Below the pieces are notes generated by a model. It was given only the letters and a program-made list of their open reading frames with translations. It was not told the origin of the DNA and did not search any database. From Algoriphagus boseongensis (GTDB lineage: Bacteria; Bacteroidota; Bacteroidia; Cytophagales; Cyclobacteriaceae): DNA of 64,000 bases. The stretch is taken from NCBI RefSeq assembly GCF_004362805.1, contig NZ_SNYF01000009.1, positions 172,622-236,621 on the forward strand. Reading direction: 5' to 3'. Shown piece after piece: positions 34,613 to 42,539 of the stretch (its first letter is position 1; each line of letters begins with the position of its first letter). Position numbers and translations under genes: made by a program.

Positions 34613-35167
34613 ATGAACACTACCAAATGGTCTATTGACCCAACCCACTCAGAAGTATCTTTCAAAGTAAAGCACCTAGTAATTTCTACCGTTACAGGTT
34701 ATTTTAGAAAATTCGAAGGAGCTGCAGAATCTACCAGCGAAGATTTCGACGGTGCTGCAGTATCTTTTTCTGCGAACATCGACAGCATCGATACCAACCA
34801 GTCTGATAGAGATGCGCATTTGAAATCTGCCGATTTCTTTGATGCTGCAAATCATCCTAAATTGTTTTTCTCTGGAAAACTTGCCAATAATGGCGGGGAG
34901 TACAAATTGATCGGAGAATTGGAAATCAGAGGTAACAAGAAGCAGGTCGAATTGGACGTGGATTTCGGTGGAGTAGTAGCTGATCCTTATGGGCAGACCA
35001 AAGCTGGATTTGAAATCGAAGGAAAAATCTCCAGAAAAGAATTCGGTTTGACTTGGTCAGCAGTAACTGAAGCCGGAAGCGTAGTAGTAAGCGATCAAGT
35101 AAGACTTCACCTAAGCGCTCAGCTAGTGAAGCAGCATGTAGAAGAAACAGCTGAAGTAACAGCCTAA
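34613..35167 (+). CDS. YceI-family polyisoprenoid-binding-like protein, cytoplasmic form
   Basis: The 184-residue protein has the YceI lipocalin-like beta-barrel: WSIDPTHSEVSFKVKHLVISTVTGYFRKFEG, VSFSANIDSIDTNQSDRDAHLKSADFFDAANHPKLFF, and EIEGKISRKEFGLTWSA near the C-terminus. The family binds an isoprenoid such as a quinone-like lipid in known structures. It has no signal peptide, unlike E. coli YceI, so it is probably cytoplasmic. It begins after its own MarR-type operator and is closed by a terminator, but the dioxygenase gene follows at 55 bases and could be reached by read-through. Confidence 0.9.
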   Translation: MNTTKWSIDPTHSEVSFKVKHLVISTVTGYFRKFEGAAESTSEDFDGAAVSFSANIDSIDTNQSDRDAHLKSADFFDAANHPKLFFSGKLANNGGEYKLIGELEIRGNKKQVELDVDFGGVVADPYGQTKAGFEIEGKISRKEFGLTWSAVTEAGSVVVSDQVRLHLSAQLVKQHVEETAEVTA

Positions 35168-35174
35168 TTTATAG

Positions 35175-35200
35175 AAGCTGCCTTCGGGCAGCTTTTTTTT
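35175..35200 (+). terminator. intrinsic terminator with UUCG loop after yceI
   Basis: AAGCTGCC (35175-35182) pairs with GGCAGCTT (35187-35194) around a TTCG loop, followed by six more T. This should stop most yceI transcripts, so the genes downstream depend on leakage or an unseen promoter. Confidence 0.88.
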
Positions 35201-35222
35201 AACCCAAAAGAAAGGAAACCCC

Positions 35223-36173
35223 ATGAAACCATTAATCACAGGCATCCACCACATTACAGCGATTGCCGGAGATCCTCAGAAAAACATCGATTTCTATACC
35301 GGAATCCTTGGGCTAAGATTGGTCAAAAAGACGATCAACTTCGACGCTCCCGATGTTTACCATTTTTACTTCGGAGATGAGCTGGGAAGGCCTGGGACTG
35401 TTTTTACCACTTTTCCATTTAAAGGAGCTAGAAAAGGAACCAAAGGAACTGGCGAGTTGACCTATACGGCCTTCTCAATTGGCAAAGACTCTTTAGAATT
35501 TTGGATTGAAAGGTTGAAAAAGTATGGGATTGTTGTTTCTGATATTCTTTCCCGCTTTGGGGATAAGCTGATCCGATTTGAGGATCATGATGGGATGGGA
35601 ATTGAATTGGTGGCCAATGATCAGGATGAGCGTCCGGGTTGGACCTATGGGCCAATTCCTGCTGAGCATTCTATCCGCGGTTTTTTTGGTGCAACTCTAT
35701 ATCTCCGATCAAAAGAGCTAACTGAAAATTTGCTCACAAGGCACATGGATTACAGGTTCATTGCCCAAGAAGGAGACCGTTTCAGATTTGGAACCGAAGG
35801 AAAAGCCGGTGATATCGTGGATATTTTGGTGGATCCGAATGGAAATAGAGGAATGCAAAGTGCCGGAACTGTTCACCACATTGCTTTCCGTACAGCCAAT
35901 ACCACCACACAATTGCAAATTCAGGAAATCCTCTACCAAAACGGCTATCAAGTCACTGAGGTAAAAGACCGAAATTACTTTAAGTCCATTTATTTCAGAG
36001 AGCCAGGGGGAGTTTTGTTTGAGATTGCGACAGATGAACCTGGTTTTGCCATTGACGAGGATGAAGCGCATTTGGGAGAATTACTAAAACTTCCTGAATG
36101 GGCAGAGCCAAGTCGAAAGCGAATTGAAGAGGCCTTGATTCCTGTGATGCTGAACCCTGAAAAATATGACTGA
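35223..36173 (+). CDS. ring-cleaving dioxygenase (glyoxalase/VOC superfamily, MhqO-like)
   Basis: The 316-residue protein carries two VOC half-domains. The first begins ITGIHHITAIAGDPQKNIDFYTGILGLRLVKKT, with an early metal-binding histidine, and the second VHHIAFRTANT...FREPGGVLFEIATDEPGF, with the later glutamate ligand. Such proteins are called ring-cleaving dioxygenases and include MhqO of Bacillus, an extradiol hydroquinone dioxygenase. The link to quinone detoxification is by family and by the neighbouring MarR, YceI and esterase genes. Its stop overlaps the next ATG by 8 bases. Confidence 0.88.
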   Translation: MKPLITGIHHITAIAGDPQKNIDFYTGILGLRLVKKTINFDAPDVYHFYFGDELGRPGTVFTTFPFKGARKGTKGTGELTYTAFSIGKDSLEFWIERLKKYGIVVSDILSRFGDKLIRFEDHDGMGIELVANDQDERPGWTYGPIPAEHSIRGFFGATLYLRSKELTENLLTRHMDYRFIAQEGDRFRFGTEGKAGDIVDILVDPNGNRGMQSAGTVHHIAFRTANTTTQLQIQEILYQNGYQVTEVKDRNYFKSIYFREPGGVLFEIATDEPGFAIDEDEAHLGELLKLPEWAEPSRKRIEEALIPVMLNPEKYD

Positions 36174-36777
36174 AATGAGGTATAAGGGATTGCCTTTAAA
36201 CAAAGCCAAGAAGGCTATCATTCTGATTCATGGTCGGGGGGCTACCGCTGAAAGTATTTTAAGCCTTAGTTCATACTTGAATTTGACCGACTATGCAATT
36301 ATTGCCCCTCAGGCAAACGGAAACTCCTGGTATCCGTTTGGTTTTATGGCATCCGACGAAGGCAACAAAGTTGCATTGGAGTCTTCTTTAGGATTGATTG
36401 AACAGGCGTTCTCTGAAATTTTGAAAGCAGGAATTCAAGCAGATCAAATTATGCTGATGGGGTTTTCTCAAGGTGCATGTTTAAGTCTTGAATTTGCTGC
36501 AAGAAATGCTCAAAAGTTGGGAGGTGTTGTTGCTTTTACTGGAGGATTGATCGGGGAAAAACTGAACCTAGGCAATTATTCAGGAGATTTTCAGCATACT
36601 CCGATTTTTATCGGTAGCAGCAACAGGGATTTTCACGTTCCTGCTAAAAGAATAAACGAATCTGCAGAATTGCTTCAAGGCATGGGTGCAGAGGTAACGG
36701 TAAAACTATTTGATGATCCGGATCACACGATTCGGGCTGAAGAAATAAACTGGGTAAACCAAAAATTTTTCATCTGA
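36166..36777 (+). CDS. phospholipase/carboxylesterase-family hydrolase (MhqD-like)
   Basis: The 203-residue alpha/beta hydrolase has the nucleophile Ser101 in MGFSQGACLS, Asp155 in SSNRDFHVP, and His187 in DDPDHTIR, the triad of the carboxylesterase/phospholipase (MhqD, YpfH-like) family, with the oxyanion start LIHGRGATAES. No signal peptide. The MhqD-type enzyme is encoded with the MhqO-type dioxygenase in Bacillus, and here the two genes overlap by 8 bases, so translation is coupled. Exact substrate unknown. Confidence 0.85.
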   Translation: MTEMRYKGLPLNKAKKAIILIHGRGATAESILSLSSYLNLTDYAIIAPQANGNSWYPFGFMASDEGNKVALESSLGLIEQAFSEILKAGIQADQIMLMGFSQGACLSLEFAARNAQKLGGVVAFTGGLIGEKLNLGNYSGDFQHTPIFIGSSNRDFHVPAKRINESAELLQGMGAEVTVKLFDDPDHTIRAEEINWVNQKFFI

Positions 36778-36890
36778 AATGAATTCATTTTTCAATGATC
36801 AGATGGAATCTAGCAAGTGAAATCCCTAAAAACATACGGTACCCCGGTACCTTAATCGGTTTCTTGTAAGGTCTATTTAGTTTAAAAAAT

Positions 36891-36917
36891 CCCCGGTTAG
36901 TAGCCGGGGTATTTTTT
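36891..36917. terminator. terminator between the esterase and sbcC genes
   Basis: CCCCGG (36891-36896) pairs with CCGGGG (36904-36909) with a 7-base loop, followed by ATTTTTTT on the plus strand and preceded by six A (T on the minus strand). It serves the convergent esterase and sbcC genes. Confidence 0.8.
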
Positions 36918-39900
36918 TAATAAGAATAGGAGATAGTTGAACCTTTCTCCGGATCCAGCTCTATTTGAGCAAACACTCCGATTTCCTGTTGCAATTCTTC
37001 GACATGGCTAATAATTCCCACCACTCGGTTTTCGTGGCGTAATGATTTCAGGGTTTCAAATACCACTCGCAATGCATTTCTATCCAAGGCTCCGAAGCCC
37101 TCGTCCAGGAAGAAGAAACTTTGATCAGCTTGATTCAGGGCCTTTACTTTTTCAGCCAAGGCCAAAGCCAAACAAAGGGAAGCCTGGAAGGTCTGTCCAC
37201 CTGAAAGTGTTTTGAGCAATCTCCTTCGCCCTCCATTCAGGTAATCCACTACCCAAAATGTATTTTCCCCATCAATTTCCAGGCTTAGGCTGTTTTTGGT
37301 CAGCTTCATGAATCGGATATTGGCGGTGTTGCAAAGTTCCCTCAGGTATATCGAACTCACATACTTGACAAATCCCTTGCCTTGGAATAGGCGCTCCAGC
37401 TCCTTCAGCCCGTTTTCCCGATTTTCCACCAAGTCAAAAAGTTTGCTGATTTCTAGCTTCTGCTCGAGTTGCTGGGCAATTTGATTTAGATGATCCTGAA
37501 GCAAAACGAATTGGTTTTGAAGGTCAATGGCTAGACTTTTTGCTTGTTCAAGTTCGGCTTGGACTACTTGAAAAGCCTCCTCGGAATAGGAAAGCACTTT
37601 TTCATCTTTACTAAGTTCCTCAATCCTGCTTTTGGTGAGGTGGTATTTTTGGTCGAAAGTTCTCAATTCTGCTTCGACCTTGTCCTCTTCCAGGGAATGA
37701 TGAAAGAGGTGCTGCAGGGTCTCATTGTCCTTAAAGCCAAATTGGGTTTTCAGAACCTCCAACTGATCAGAATTTTCCTGAACCTTCTTTTGATTGGCAA
37801 GGACCAAATTGGAATAGTTTTCTAAATCGGCCAAGTTTTTAGTCTGGGCGGTTCTTTTGTCTAGAAGGTGCTTTTGCTTGCCTGAAAGCAAGGCCACCGC
37901 ATCTTTGATATCTTGGGTAACCTTCGCAATGGTTGAATTGATGTCTTCTGTTGACTTGGAAAAATAGGGTTTGCAGAAGGTTGGGTCCTTGATTTCTTCC
38001 CGTTTGCTTTGAATGAGCGCTTTAAAGGAAGAGATTGAATTTTCCCATTTTTGGAGTCCCTTGGTCGCATCCTCGACTTCCAGTCTGAGATTATTCCAAT
38101 TCTTTCGTTTGGCTTGAATGGATTGAGAGAGCTCTTCCCGTTGATTTCCTGCTCGACCGAGTTCCTGAATTTTTATTTCCAACTGATCCAGATCAGTAAT
38201 TCCCAATTCCTTCCATTTGGACTGGATTTCCTGCAATTGTTTTTCCAGTTCACCAATTTCTTTGGCTTTCTCCCGAATATTCCTTCGGTGATTTTCGAGA
38301 TTGGCTTCTTCTACTTTCAGATTGGAAATATGAGCCAGAATCCGTTCCAGCTCGTCTTTTTCCTGCTGAATGAGCAATTCCTTTTTTCGGATTTCCTTTT
38401 CATCCTCCTCTTTTTGTAAAGGCGAAGGATGATCTTTGGAGCCGCAAAGGGGACAGGGTTCCCCATTGACTAAGAGATGTACATGGGTTCCCAAACCCTG
38501 CTTTCTAAGGAGATTTTCTCGCTCTTGATCCAGATTCTGGATCTTGGATTTTTGGTCCTTGGCCCAGGATTCCAGATCAGTAAAAGGCGCTGGAATTCTG
38601 GCAAGCGTATTCGCTATAGTTTCGGATACGACTTTTTCTTCTCGGATGAAGGTTTGGTGGATTTGTTCTAGTTCTTTTTTTCGGGAGGAAGAGTTTTTCC
38701 AGTTTTCCCGCATGGTCTGAAAGGAAGCCAATTGCTCGGTATTGGGAATTGGGAGCTTTTCCAATTGAATTTCCAATTGTTCCAAGTCCTGCTCCTGTGC
38801 TTTTAAGGCCGATTTTTTCTTTTCCAATTCCGGTTTGAGCGCTTCCAGATTTTGGTTGGCAGAGTTGAGTTTTCCCTCCAATTCCTGAATTTCCATCACC
38901 TTTTGCAAATCCCGAATTCGAGCCTCACGAATAGGTCTTTCCTCATTTTTTGCCTGGAGCTTTCGTTCTTCCTCCTCCAGCTCGGAAACTTCCTTAGCAT
39001 ACACCTCCTTGAATCTCTCGCAGTCAACTTTGCAAACCAGATATTTTTCTAGGTCTTTTTGTGCATCCTGAAGTCGATCCCACACGGGTTTGAGATGAGT
39101 TTTTGCGGTAAGAAACTCTTTTAAATCTTTCCTCTTTTGCTCGATTTCAGGCTTTCTGCTCTCCAAATCTCGAAGGGTGGATTTATGCTCCTGAAGTTGG
39201 AGAAATGAATTTTTGATTTGTTCCAAAACTTTGAAGCTGGCCTCGGATTTCTCCAACTTGGCCTTGGCCTCGGAGACTTGGGTTTTGAGGGCTTTTTCGG
39301 CTTCTTGTTTTTGGGTTAAAAGTTCAAGGGAAATTTCCTCCAAACCTTTTAATTGAGTTTCCAGACGGATTTTTTCTTCACGGGTGGCTTTTAGCAGAGA
39401 CCCTGTTTTTTGGGAAAGATCAAATCGGTCCAGGCCAAAAAGCAACATCATCATCTCAGCACGATCAGAAGGCTTTTGGTCAATAAACTCCCGGAATTTT
39501 CCCTGGGGAATGATCACCGTTTGCTTGAAGTGCTCTTTGCTCATGCCGAGAATATCGCTGGCACTTTCCTCGATTGCTTCCCAGTCTGTACCTTTTTTAC
39601 GGTAGAATACGTGTTCCCCGAGTTCGATTTTCTCCCGGTCTTTTTTATTCCGTTTGGCAAAATACCTAGCCAGGTAAAGATTGGAATTGTTTTTCCCAGC
39701 TTGGAAAGTAAAGAGAATCAGCACCTGATCACTTTGAAGGTTGAGCATGCTGGCCCGCTCGCCTCGGTCAGAAAGGCGCTCCGTACTTCCATACAAAGCC
39801 AAAAGTATGGCTTCCAGAATGGATGACTTACCACTTCCCACCGCCCCAAAAATTCCAAAAAGACCGGCAGCAGTGAGTTTATCAAACTCGATGGTTTGTT

Positions 39901-39949
39901 TTTCCCGATAGGAGTAAAGGCCTTCGATTTCCAGTCGTACAGGGATCAT
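36917..39949 (-). CDS. sbcC: exonuclease SbcCD, SbcC (Rad50-like) ATPase subunit
   Basis: The 1010-residue ATPase works with SbcD to cut DNA hairpins and blocked ends. Walker A is GAVGSGKS (35-42) after the start IPVRLEIEGLYSYREKQTIEF. A coiled coil of about 700 residues is interrupted near residue 500 by the zinc hook (GEPCPLCGSKDHP), which joins two SbcC molecules. The C-terminus has the signature LLKTLSGGQTFQASLCLALALAEK, Walker B FFFLDEGFGALD, and the ISHVEEL switch. Length is normal. Its ATG overlaps the sbcD stop by four bases. Confidence 0.95.
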   Translation of the reverse strand: MIPVRLEIEGLYSYREKQTIEFDKLTAAGLFGIFGAVGSGKSSILEAILLALYGSTERLSDRGERASMLNLQSDQVLILFTFQAGKNNSNLYLARYFAKRNKKDREKIELGEHVFYRKKGTDWEAIEESASDILGMSKEHFKQTVIIPQGKFREFIDQKPSDRAEMMMLLFGLDRFDLSQKTGSLLKATREEKIRLETQLKGLEEISLELLTQKQEAEKALKTQVSEAKAKLEKSEASFKVLEQIKNSFLQLQEHKSTLRDLESRKPEIEQKRKDLKEFLTAKTHLKPVWDRLQDAQKDLEKYLVCKVDCERFKEVYAKEVSELEEEERKLQAKNEERPIREARIRDLQKVMEIQELEGKLNSANQNLEALKPELEKKKSALKAQEQDLEQLEIQLEKLPIPNTEQLASFQTMRENWKNSSSRKKELEQIHQTFIREEKVVSETIANTLARIPAPFTDLESWAKDQKSKIQNLDQERENLLRKQGLGTHVHLLVNGEPCPLCGSKDHPSPLQKEEDEKEIRKKELLIQQEKDELERILAHISNLKVEEANLENHRRNIREKAKEIGELEKQLQEIQSKWKELGITDLDQLEIKIQELGRAGNQREELSQSIQAKRKNWNNLRLEVEDATKGLQKWENSISSFKALIQSKREEIKDPTFCKPYFSKSTEDINSTIAKVTQDIKDAVALLSGKQKHLLDKRTAQTKNLADLENYSNLVLANQKKVQENSDQLEVLKTQFGFKDNETLQHLFHHSLEEDKVEAELRTFDQKYHLTKSRIEELSKDEKVLSYSEEAFQVVQAELEQAKSLAIDLQNQFVLLQDHLNQIAQQLEQKLEISKLFDLVENRENGLKELERLFQGKGFVKYVSSIYLRELCNTANIRFMKLTKNSLSLEIDGENTFWVVDYLNGGRRRLLKTLSGGQTFQASLCLALALAEKVKALNQADQSFFFLDEGFGALDRNALRVVFETLKSLRHENRVVGIISHVEELQQEIGVFAQIELDPEKGSTISYSY

Positions 39950-41175
39950 GAGGGGTCGTTTTGGCTGATGATTTCTTTGAAAAGTCCGAGCAGTTGTGGA
40001 TTGGGCTCCTGCCCTTTTTCACTTTGGTAGTAGAGTTTAAACAGGCTTTCCATGTCCTTGTCCAAGTCATCCACATGCAGTGAAAATGATTCCTGCCCAG
40101 CTTGCTGCTTCAGTTGAGGAATTAGATTGACGACGCCGTCGTGGGCCTTTAGTATGGCTTTTCGGGTTGCCGCATCTATGGAGGATTCGGTCTCAAAAGT
40201 GATCTCGACAAAGCAATAAGGGTTTTCCGCCAACCAAGCTAAGGTGTCAGAAAGCTTGTCAAACTTCACCCGGAATAGCGGTCGGCCTTGTTTGAGTCCA
40301 ATGGCTCGGTAGGCTACTTTATTTTCAGGTTGAGCCTCGATCAGCACCAACTTTTTCTCCTGATCTGCTTCGGAAAAGGAATAGGCAAGGGGTGAACTAG
40401 AATAGACAATCGGACAAGACTCCTGACTCACTGCATGGTAGCGGTGGAGGTGGCCCAAGGCTGCATATTGGATTTGAGAAGGGATATTCTGGGTAAAAAG
40501 GGCCTTCGTTCCACCCACATGAAGGATGGGACGTTCGGATTCAGGCTCGGCCTCTGGCTTTTCACCTTCTTTCATAAAGAAGAAGTGGCCAACAAATAAA
40601 TTGACTCCAGAAGTATCGCAATACCGAAGCGCTAAGTCCTGCCATTTTCCAGCCAGCAAATTCCGGAATTCTGCCTCCCTGTTTTCCTCTCCCAAATAGG
40701 TCCGCAGGCTGACCTCATTGGCATAAGGAGCCAAAATAATCCGTACCGGAAAGTCGAACTGGGGTAGTTTCAGTTCTATAAATCCGCTTTCTGAATTCCG
40801 AATTTCCACTCCCGAGTCCAGCTTTCCGCAAGGGATTATACTATCGTATCGGCTGTAAAAAAGAATTCCCAACTCCCGGGCTAAAGGATCCGGCGCCTCG
40901 ACAAACTGGGTGCTATCATGATTTCCGGAAATGGCGATGATGGGTCTGGTACCGTTTTTAGAAAGGCGGCGTAGTGTTTTATAAAGCAATTCCACCGCCT
41001 CGTGAGCAGGGTTGAAGCTGTCAAAAATATCTCCTGCGAGCAAAACCAAATCAACCTGCTCTTGATCTGCGATCAGGCAGATTTCGTCAAGTACAAGTTT
41101 TTGCTCTTCCAGTCTGGAGAATTCTTGAAGCCGTTTGCCGAGGTGCCAGTCGGCTGTATGGAGGATTTTTAGCAT
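39946..41175 (-). CDS. sbcD: exonuclease SbcCD, SbcD (Mre11-like) nuclease subunit
   Basis: The 409-residue protein (ATG at 41175) is the manganese-dependent nuclease of the SbcCD complex. Metal-binding motifs: HTADWHLGKRL (Asp9, His11), LAGDIFDSFNPAH, ISGNHDSTQF, VGHFF, and GHLHRYHAV. The open frame reaches 41208, but that start would lie in the tandem repeat upstream and before the conserved N-terminus. It is co-transcribed with sbcC (4-base overlap). Confidence 0.94.
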   Translation of the reverse strand: MLKILHTADWHLGKRLQEFSRLEEQKLVLDEICLIADQEQVDLVLLAGDIFDSFNPAHEAVELLYKTLRRLSKNGTRPIIAISGNHDSTQFVEAPDPLARELGILFYSRYDSIIPCGKLDSGVEIRNSESGFIELKLPQFDFPVRIILAPYANEVSLRTYLGEENREAEFRNLLAGKWQDLALRYCDTSGVNLFVGHFFFMKEGEKPEAEPESERPILHVGGTKALFTQNIPSQIQYAALGHLHRYHAVSQESCPIVYSSSPLAYSFSEADQEKKLVLIEAQPENKVAYRAIGLKQGRPLFRVKFDKLSDTLAWLAENPYCFVEITFETESSIDAATRKAILKAHDGVVNLIPQLKQQAGQESFSLHVDDLDKDMESLFKLYYQSEKGQEPNPQLLGLFKEIISQNDPS

Positions 41176-41182
41176 TTTTTTG

Positions 41183-41210
41183 TCGATAGTCCATGGTCGA
41201 TAGTCCATGG
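41183..41210. repeat. tandem 14-bp repeat upstream of sbcD
   Basis: TCGATAGTCCATGG occurs twice, directly adjacent (41183-41196 and 41197-41210), in the intergenic space between sbcD and the divergent RlpA-like gene. The unit is like slipped-strand intergenic repeats; no regulatory role can be shown. Confidence 0.8.
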
Positions 41211-41379
41211 AGGTATAAAATCAATTCATTATTTCTAATCTGCCTATCGAAGAAAAAGAAGTTGGCGACTAAACCATATCTACTAAGATAAGGTAAGGTT
41301 GAACTTGCTACAAGCAAAGACCGGCTTTGGACAGGAATTGGCATTTTTATTGGTAAAAAGGGCGGAAAGCGTATTTTCG

Positions 41380-41904
41380 GTGGTGAAATTTTCAATCCTA
41401 GTATTCTTCTTCTTTTGCTTGATGTGCCAAGAGGCTTACGCTAAAGGGGATTCCTTGTTGATCCAGGAAGGCATAGCAAGTTTTTATGGGAAGAAATTCC
41501 ATGGAAAGAAGACGGCAAGTGGGGAGATTTTTTACCTGGATAGCCTGACTGCCGCACATAAGCGTCTTCCATTAGGGACTTGGGTGAGGGTAATCAATCA
41601 AAAAAATGGCTTATCGGTTGTGGTACGTATTAATGATCGGCTTCCCCCATATTCCAAAAGACAGATTGACATCAGCAGAGCAGCGGCGGAGCGGATCGAG
41701 ATGGTTCAGGATGGCTTGGCGAAAGTTAGAATCGAGGCGCTTGATTTGGATGAATTAGACCGGCTAGTGGAATATTATTCAGATAAAGAGCATTCCGGAT
41801 TGCGGATCAGACCTTTCCATCGGGTAGTCCCAATTTCCAAAAGAGAACTTGACCTGAGTTTGAAAAAGGTAAAGCTTGAAAGGAATAACTTTTTACTTCT
41901 ATAA
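41380..41904 (+). CDS. RlpA-like double-psi beta-barrel protein
   Basis: The protein has a signal peptide (VVKFSILVFFFFCLMCQEAYA) and then an RlpA/DPBB domain: GIASFYGKKFHGKKTASGEIF, LTAAHKRLPLGTWVRVINQKNG, VVVRINDRLP, and RQIDISRAAAERIEM. RlpA proteins are septal lytic transglycosylases or bind naked glycan strands. There is no ATG before the signal peptide; I place the start at GTG 41380 (or 41383), giving 174 residues. A TTG at 41299 is an alternative with 27 more residues. It is shorter than E. coli RlpA and lacks the SPOR domain. The repeat island starts 20 bases after its stop codon. Confidence 0.8.
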   Translation: MVKFSILVFFFFCLMCQEAYAKGDSLLIQEGIASFYGKKFHGKKTASGEIFYLDSLTAAHKRLPLGTWVRVINQKNGLSVVVRINDRLPPYSKRQIDISRAAAERIEMVQDGLAKVRIEALDLDELDRLVEYYSDKEHSGLRIRPFHRVVPISKRELDLSLKKVKLERNNFLLL

Positions 41905-41923
41905 GATTTTTTGAAAGGCCAAA

Positions 41924-42031
41924 TATGATCCCAAACACGCTTTTGTCTTTTCCAAGGGACTTTGGATTCCGTATGCGCCCGAACTGATGGAAAAGGAAGC
42001 GGTCTCTGGCGATGTATTTTCTTTGGAGTAG
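41924..42031 (+). pseudogene. C-terminal coding remnant, tail copy 1
   Basis: Reading from 41924 gives 35 residues and a stop (YDPKHAFVFSKGLWI... then VFSLE). The other copy reads YDPKHTFVLSQGLWIS... in the matching frame. Differences between the copies are largely conservative, and both end in stops at nearly the same place, so this was coding sequence. There is no start codon and a stop lies three codons upstream (41912), so it is a leftover or a recombined tail. The protein family is not recognised. Confidence 0.5.
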
Positions 42032-42150
42032 TAAGCTATTTAGCTGATCTATTGATTGTTAGATTTACTAACTAAAAAATTTATCCTTGAAAATCAATCG
42101 TTTAACTAAATGTATTCAACTATTTTCAAACTATACTTGTATTTTTAACA

Positions 42151-42189
42151 GGGGGGGGTAAATTTTCAACGAAAGATCAAGGTCGGCGC
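42151..42189 (+). promoter_or_regulatory. G8 tract plus conserved block upstream of peptide gene 1
   Basis: Eight G followed by 31 bases identical to copy 2 (44848-44888, where the tract has ten G). It lies 76 bases before the peptide ATG. Tract length differs between copies, as expected of slipped-strand (phase-variable) sites. The strong conservation in a region where neighbours diverge suggests a promoter, leader or recombination site. Confidence 0.5.
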
Positions 42190-42264
42190 CGTAGTCTGGA
42201 TTTTTTAGGGAATTTTTGCCTCGCCCTGCATGGTGTGAATGGAGGTTGATTAATTTTATATAAT

Positions 42265-42465
42265 ATGAAATCAATTATTAAAGCTTCATTTCTTTTAATG
42301 GTTCTGGGTTCAGTAAACTTTGTTAAAGCTGATTGTACTTTAACATCATCGCAAGGTACAGACGGAAGATGTTTTCTTCGTGATGGTGAATATGTATGTT
42401 TAGAAAGATCAGAGGATACAACTTGTTTTGTTTCTTCTGAAACAGGACCTGGTCAGGTTGGATGA
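42265..42465 (+). CDS. small secreted cysteine-rich peptide 1
   Basis: The 66-residue product has a signal peptide (IIKASFLLMVLGSVNFVKA) and a mature part of about 44 residues starting Asp-Cys, with four cysteines in total and no other recognisable motif. Like peptide 2, it follows the repeat block and precedes a lipoprotein gene; both mature peptides begin DCT after an Ala. The layout (short exported Cys peptide next to a propeller lipoprotein) resembles NVEALA-type loci of Bacteroidota, but the NVEALA motif itself is absent. Function unknown. The ATG follows an AT-rich leader (TTATATAAT). Confidence 0.65.
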   Translation: MKSIIKASFLLMVLGSVNFVKADCTLTSSQGTDGRCFLRDGEYVCLERSEDTTCFVSSETGPGQVG

Positions 42466-42486
42466 TCATTTCCATGTAATTTTTTT

Positions 42487-42507
42487 GAGGGGGGTGTACC
42501 CCCCCCC
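42487..42507 (+). terminator. G6/C9 hairpin between peptide 1 and lipoprotein 1
   Basis: G6 (42489-42494) faces C9 (42499-42507) across TGTA, 21 bases after the peptide stop codon. No clear T tract follows (CTCTCTTCCC), so it may be an mRNA-stabilising hairpin or weak attenuator. The homopolymers may also vary in length. Confidence 0.5.
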
Positions 42508-42539
42508 ACCCTCTCTTCCCTTAATTTATTATTGAAAAA

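Larger units (their letters stand above)
41924..42206 (+). repeat. ~283-bp repeat, copy 1 (flank of peptide cassette 1)
   Basis: This stretch aligns along its length with 44618-44905. Conserved parts: the start (TATGATCCCAAACAC), a C-terminal coding tail, TTTACTAACTAAAA, CAATC(G/A)(T/C)TTAACTAAA, TATTTTCAAACTA, a G tract (8 G, 42151-42158) followed by TAAATTTTCAACGAAAGATC and AAGGTCGGCGC, and GTCTGGATTTTTT. The rest of the 41905-42264 gap (360 bases without a functional gene) is a short AT-rich run to the peptide gene. No transposase ends or target-site duplication seen. Confidence 0.85.

Noticed and set aside
36838..36851. two GGTACC hexamers in inverted order
   Set aside because: Short inverted repeat between the esterase stop and the terminator; may be chance, and no T tract or operator context.
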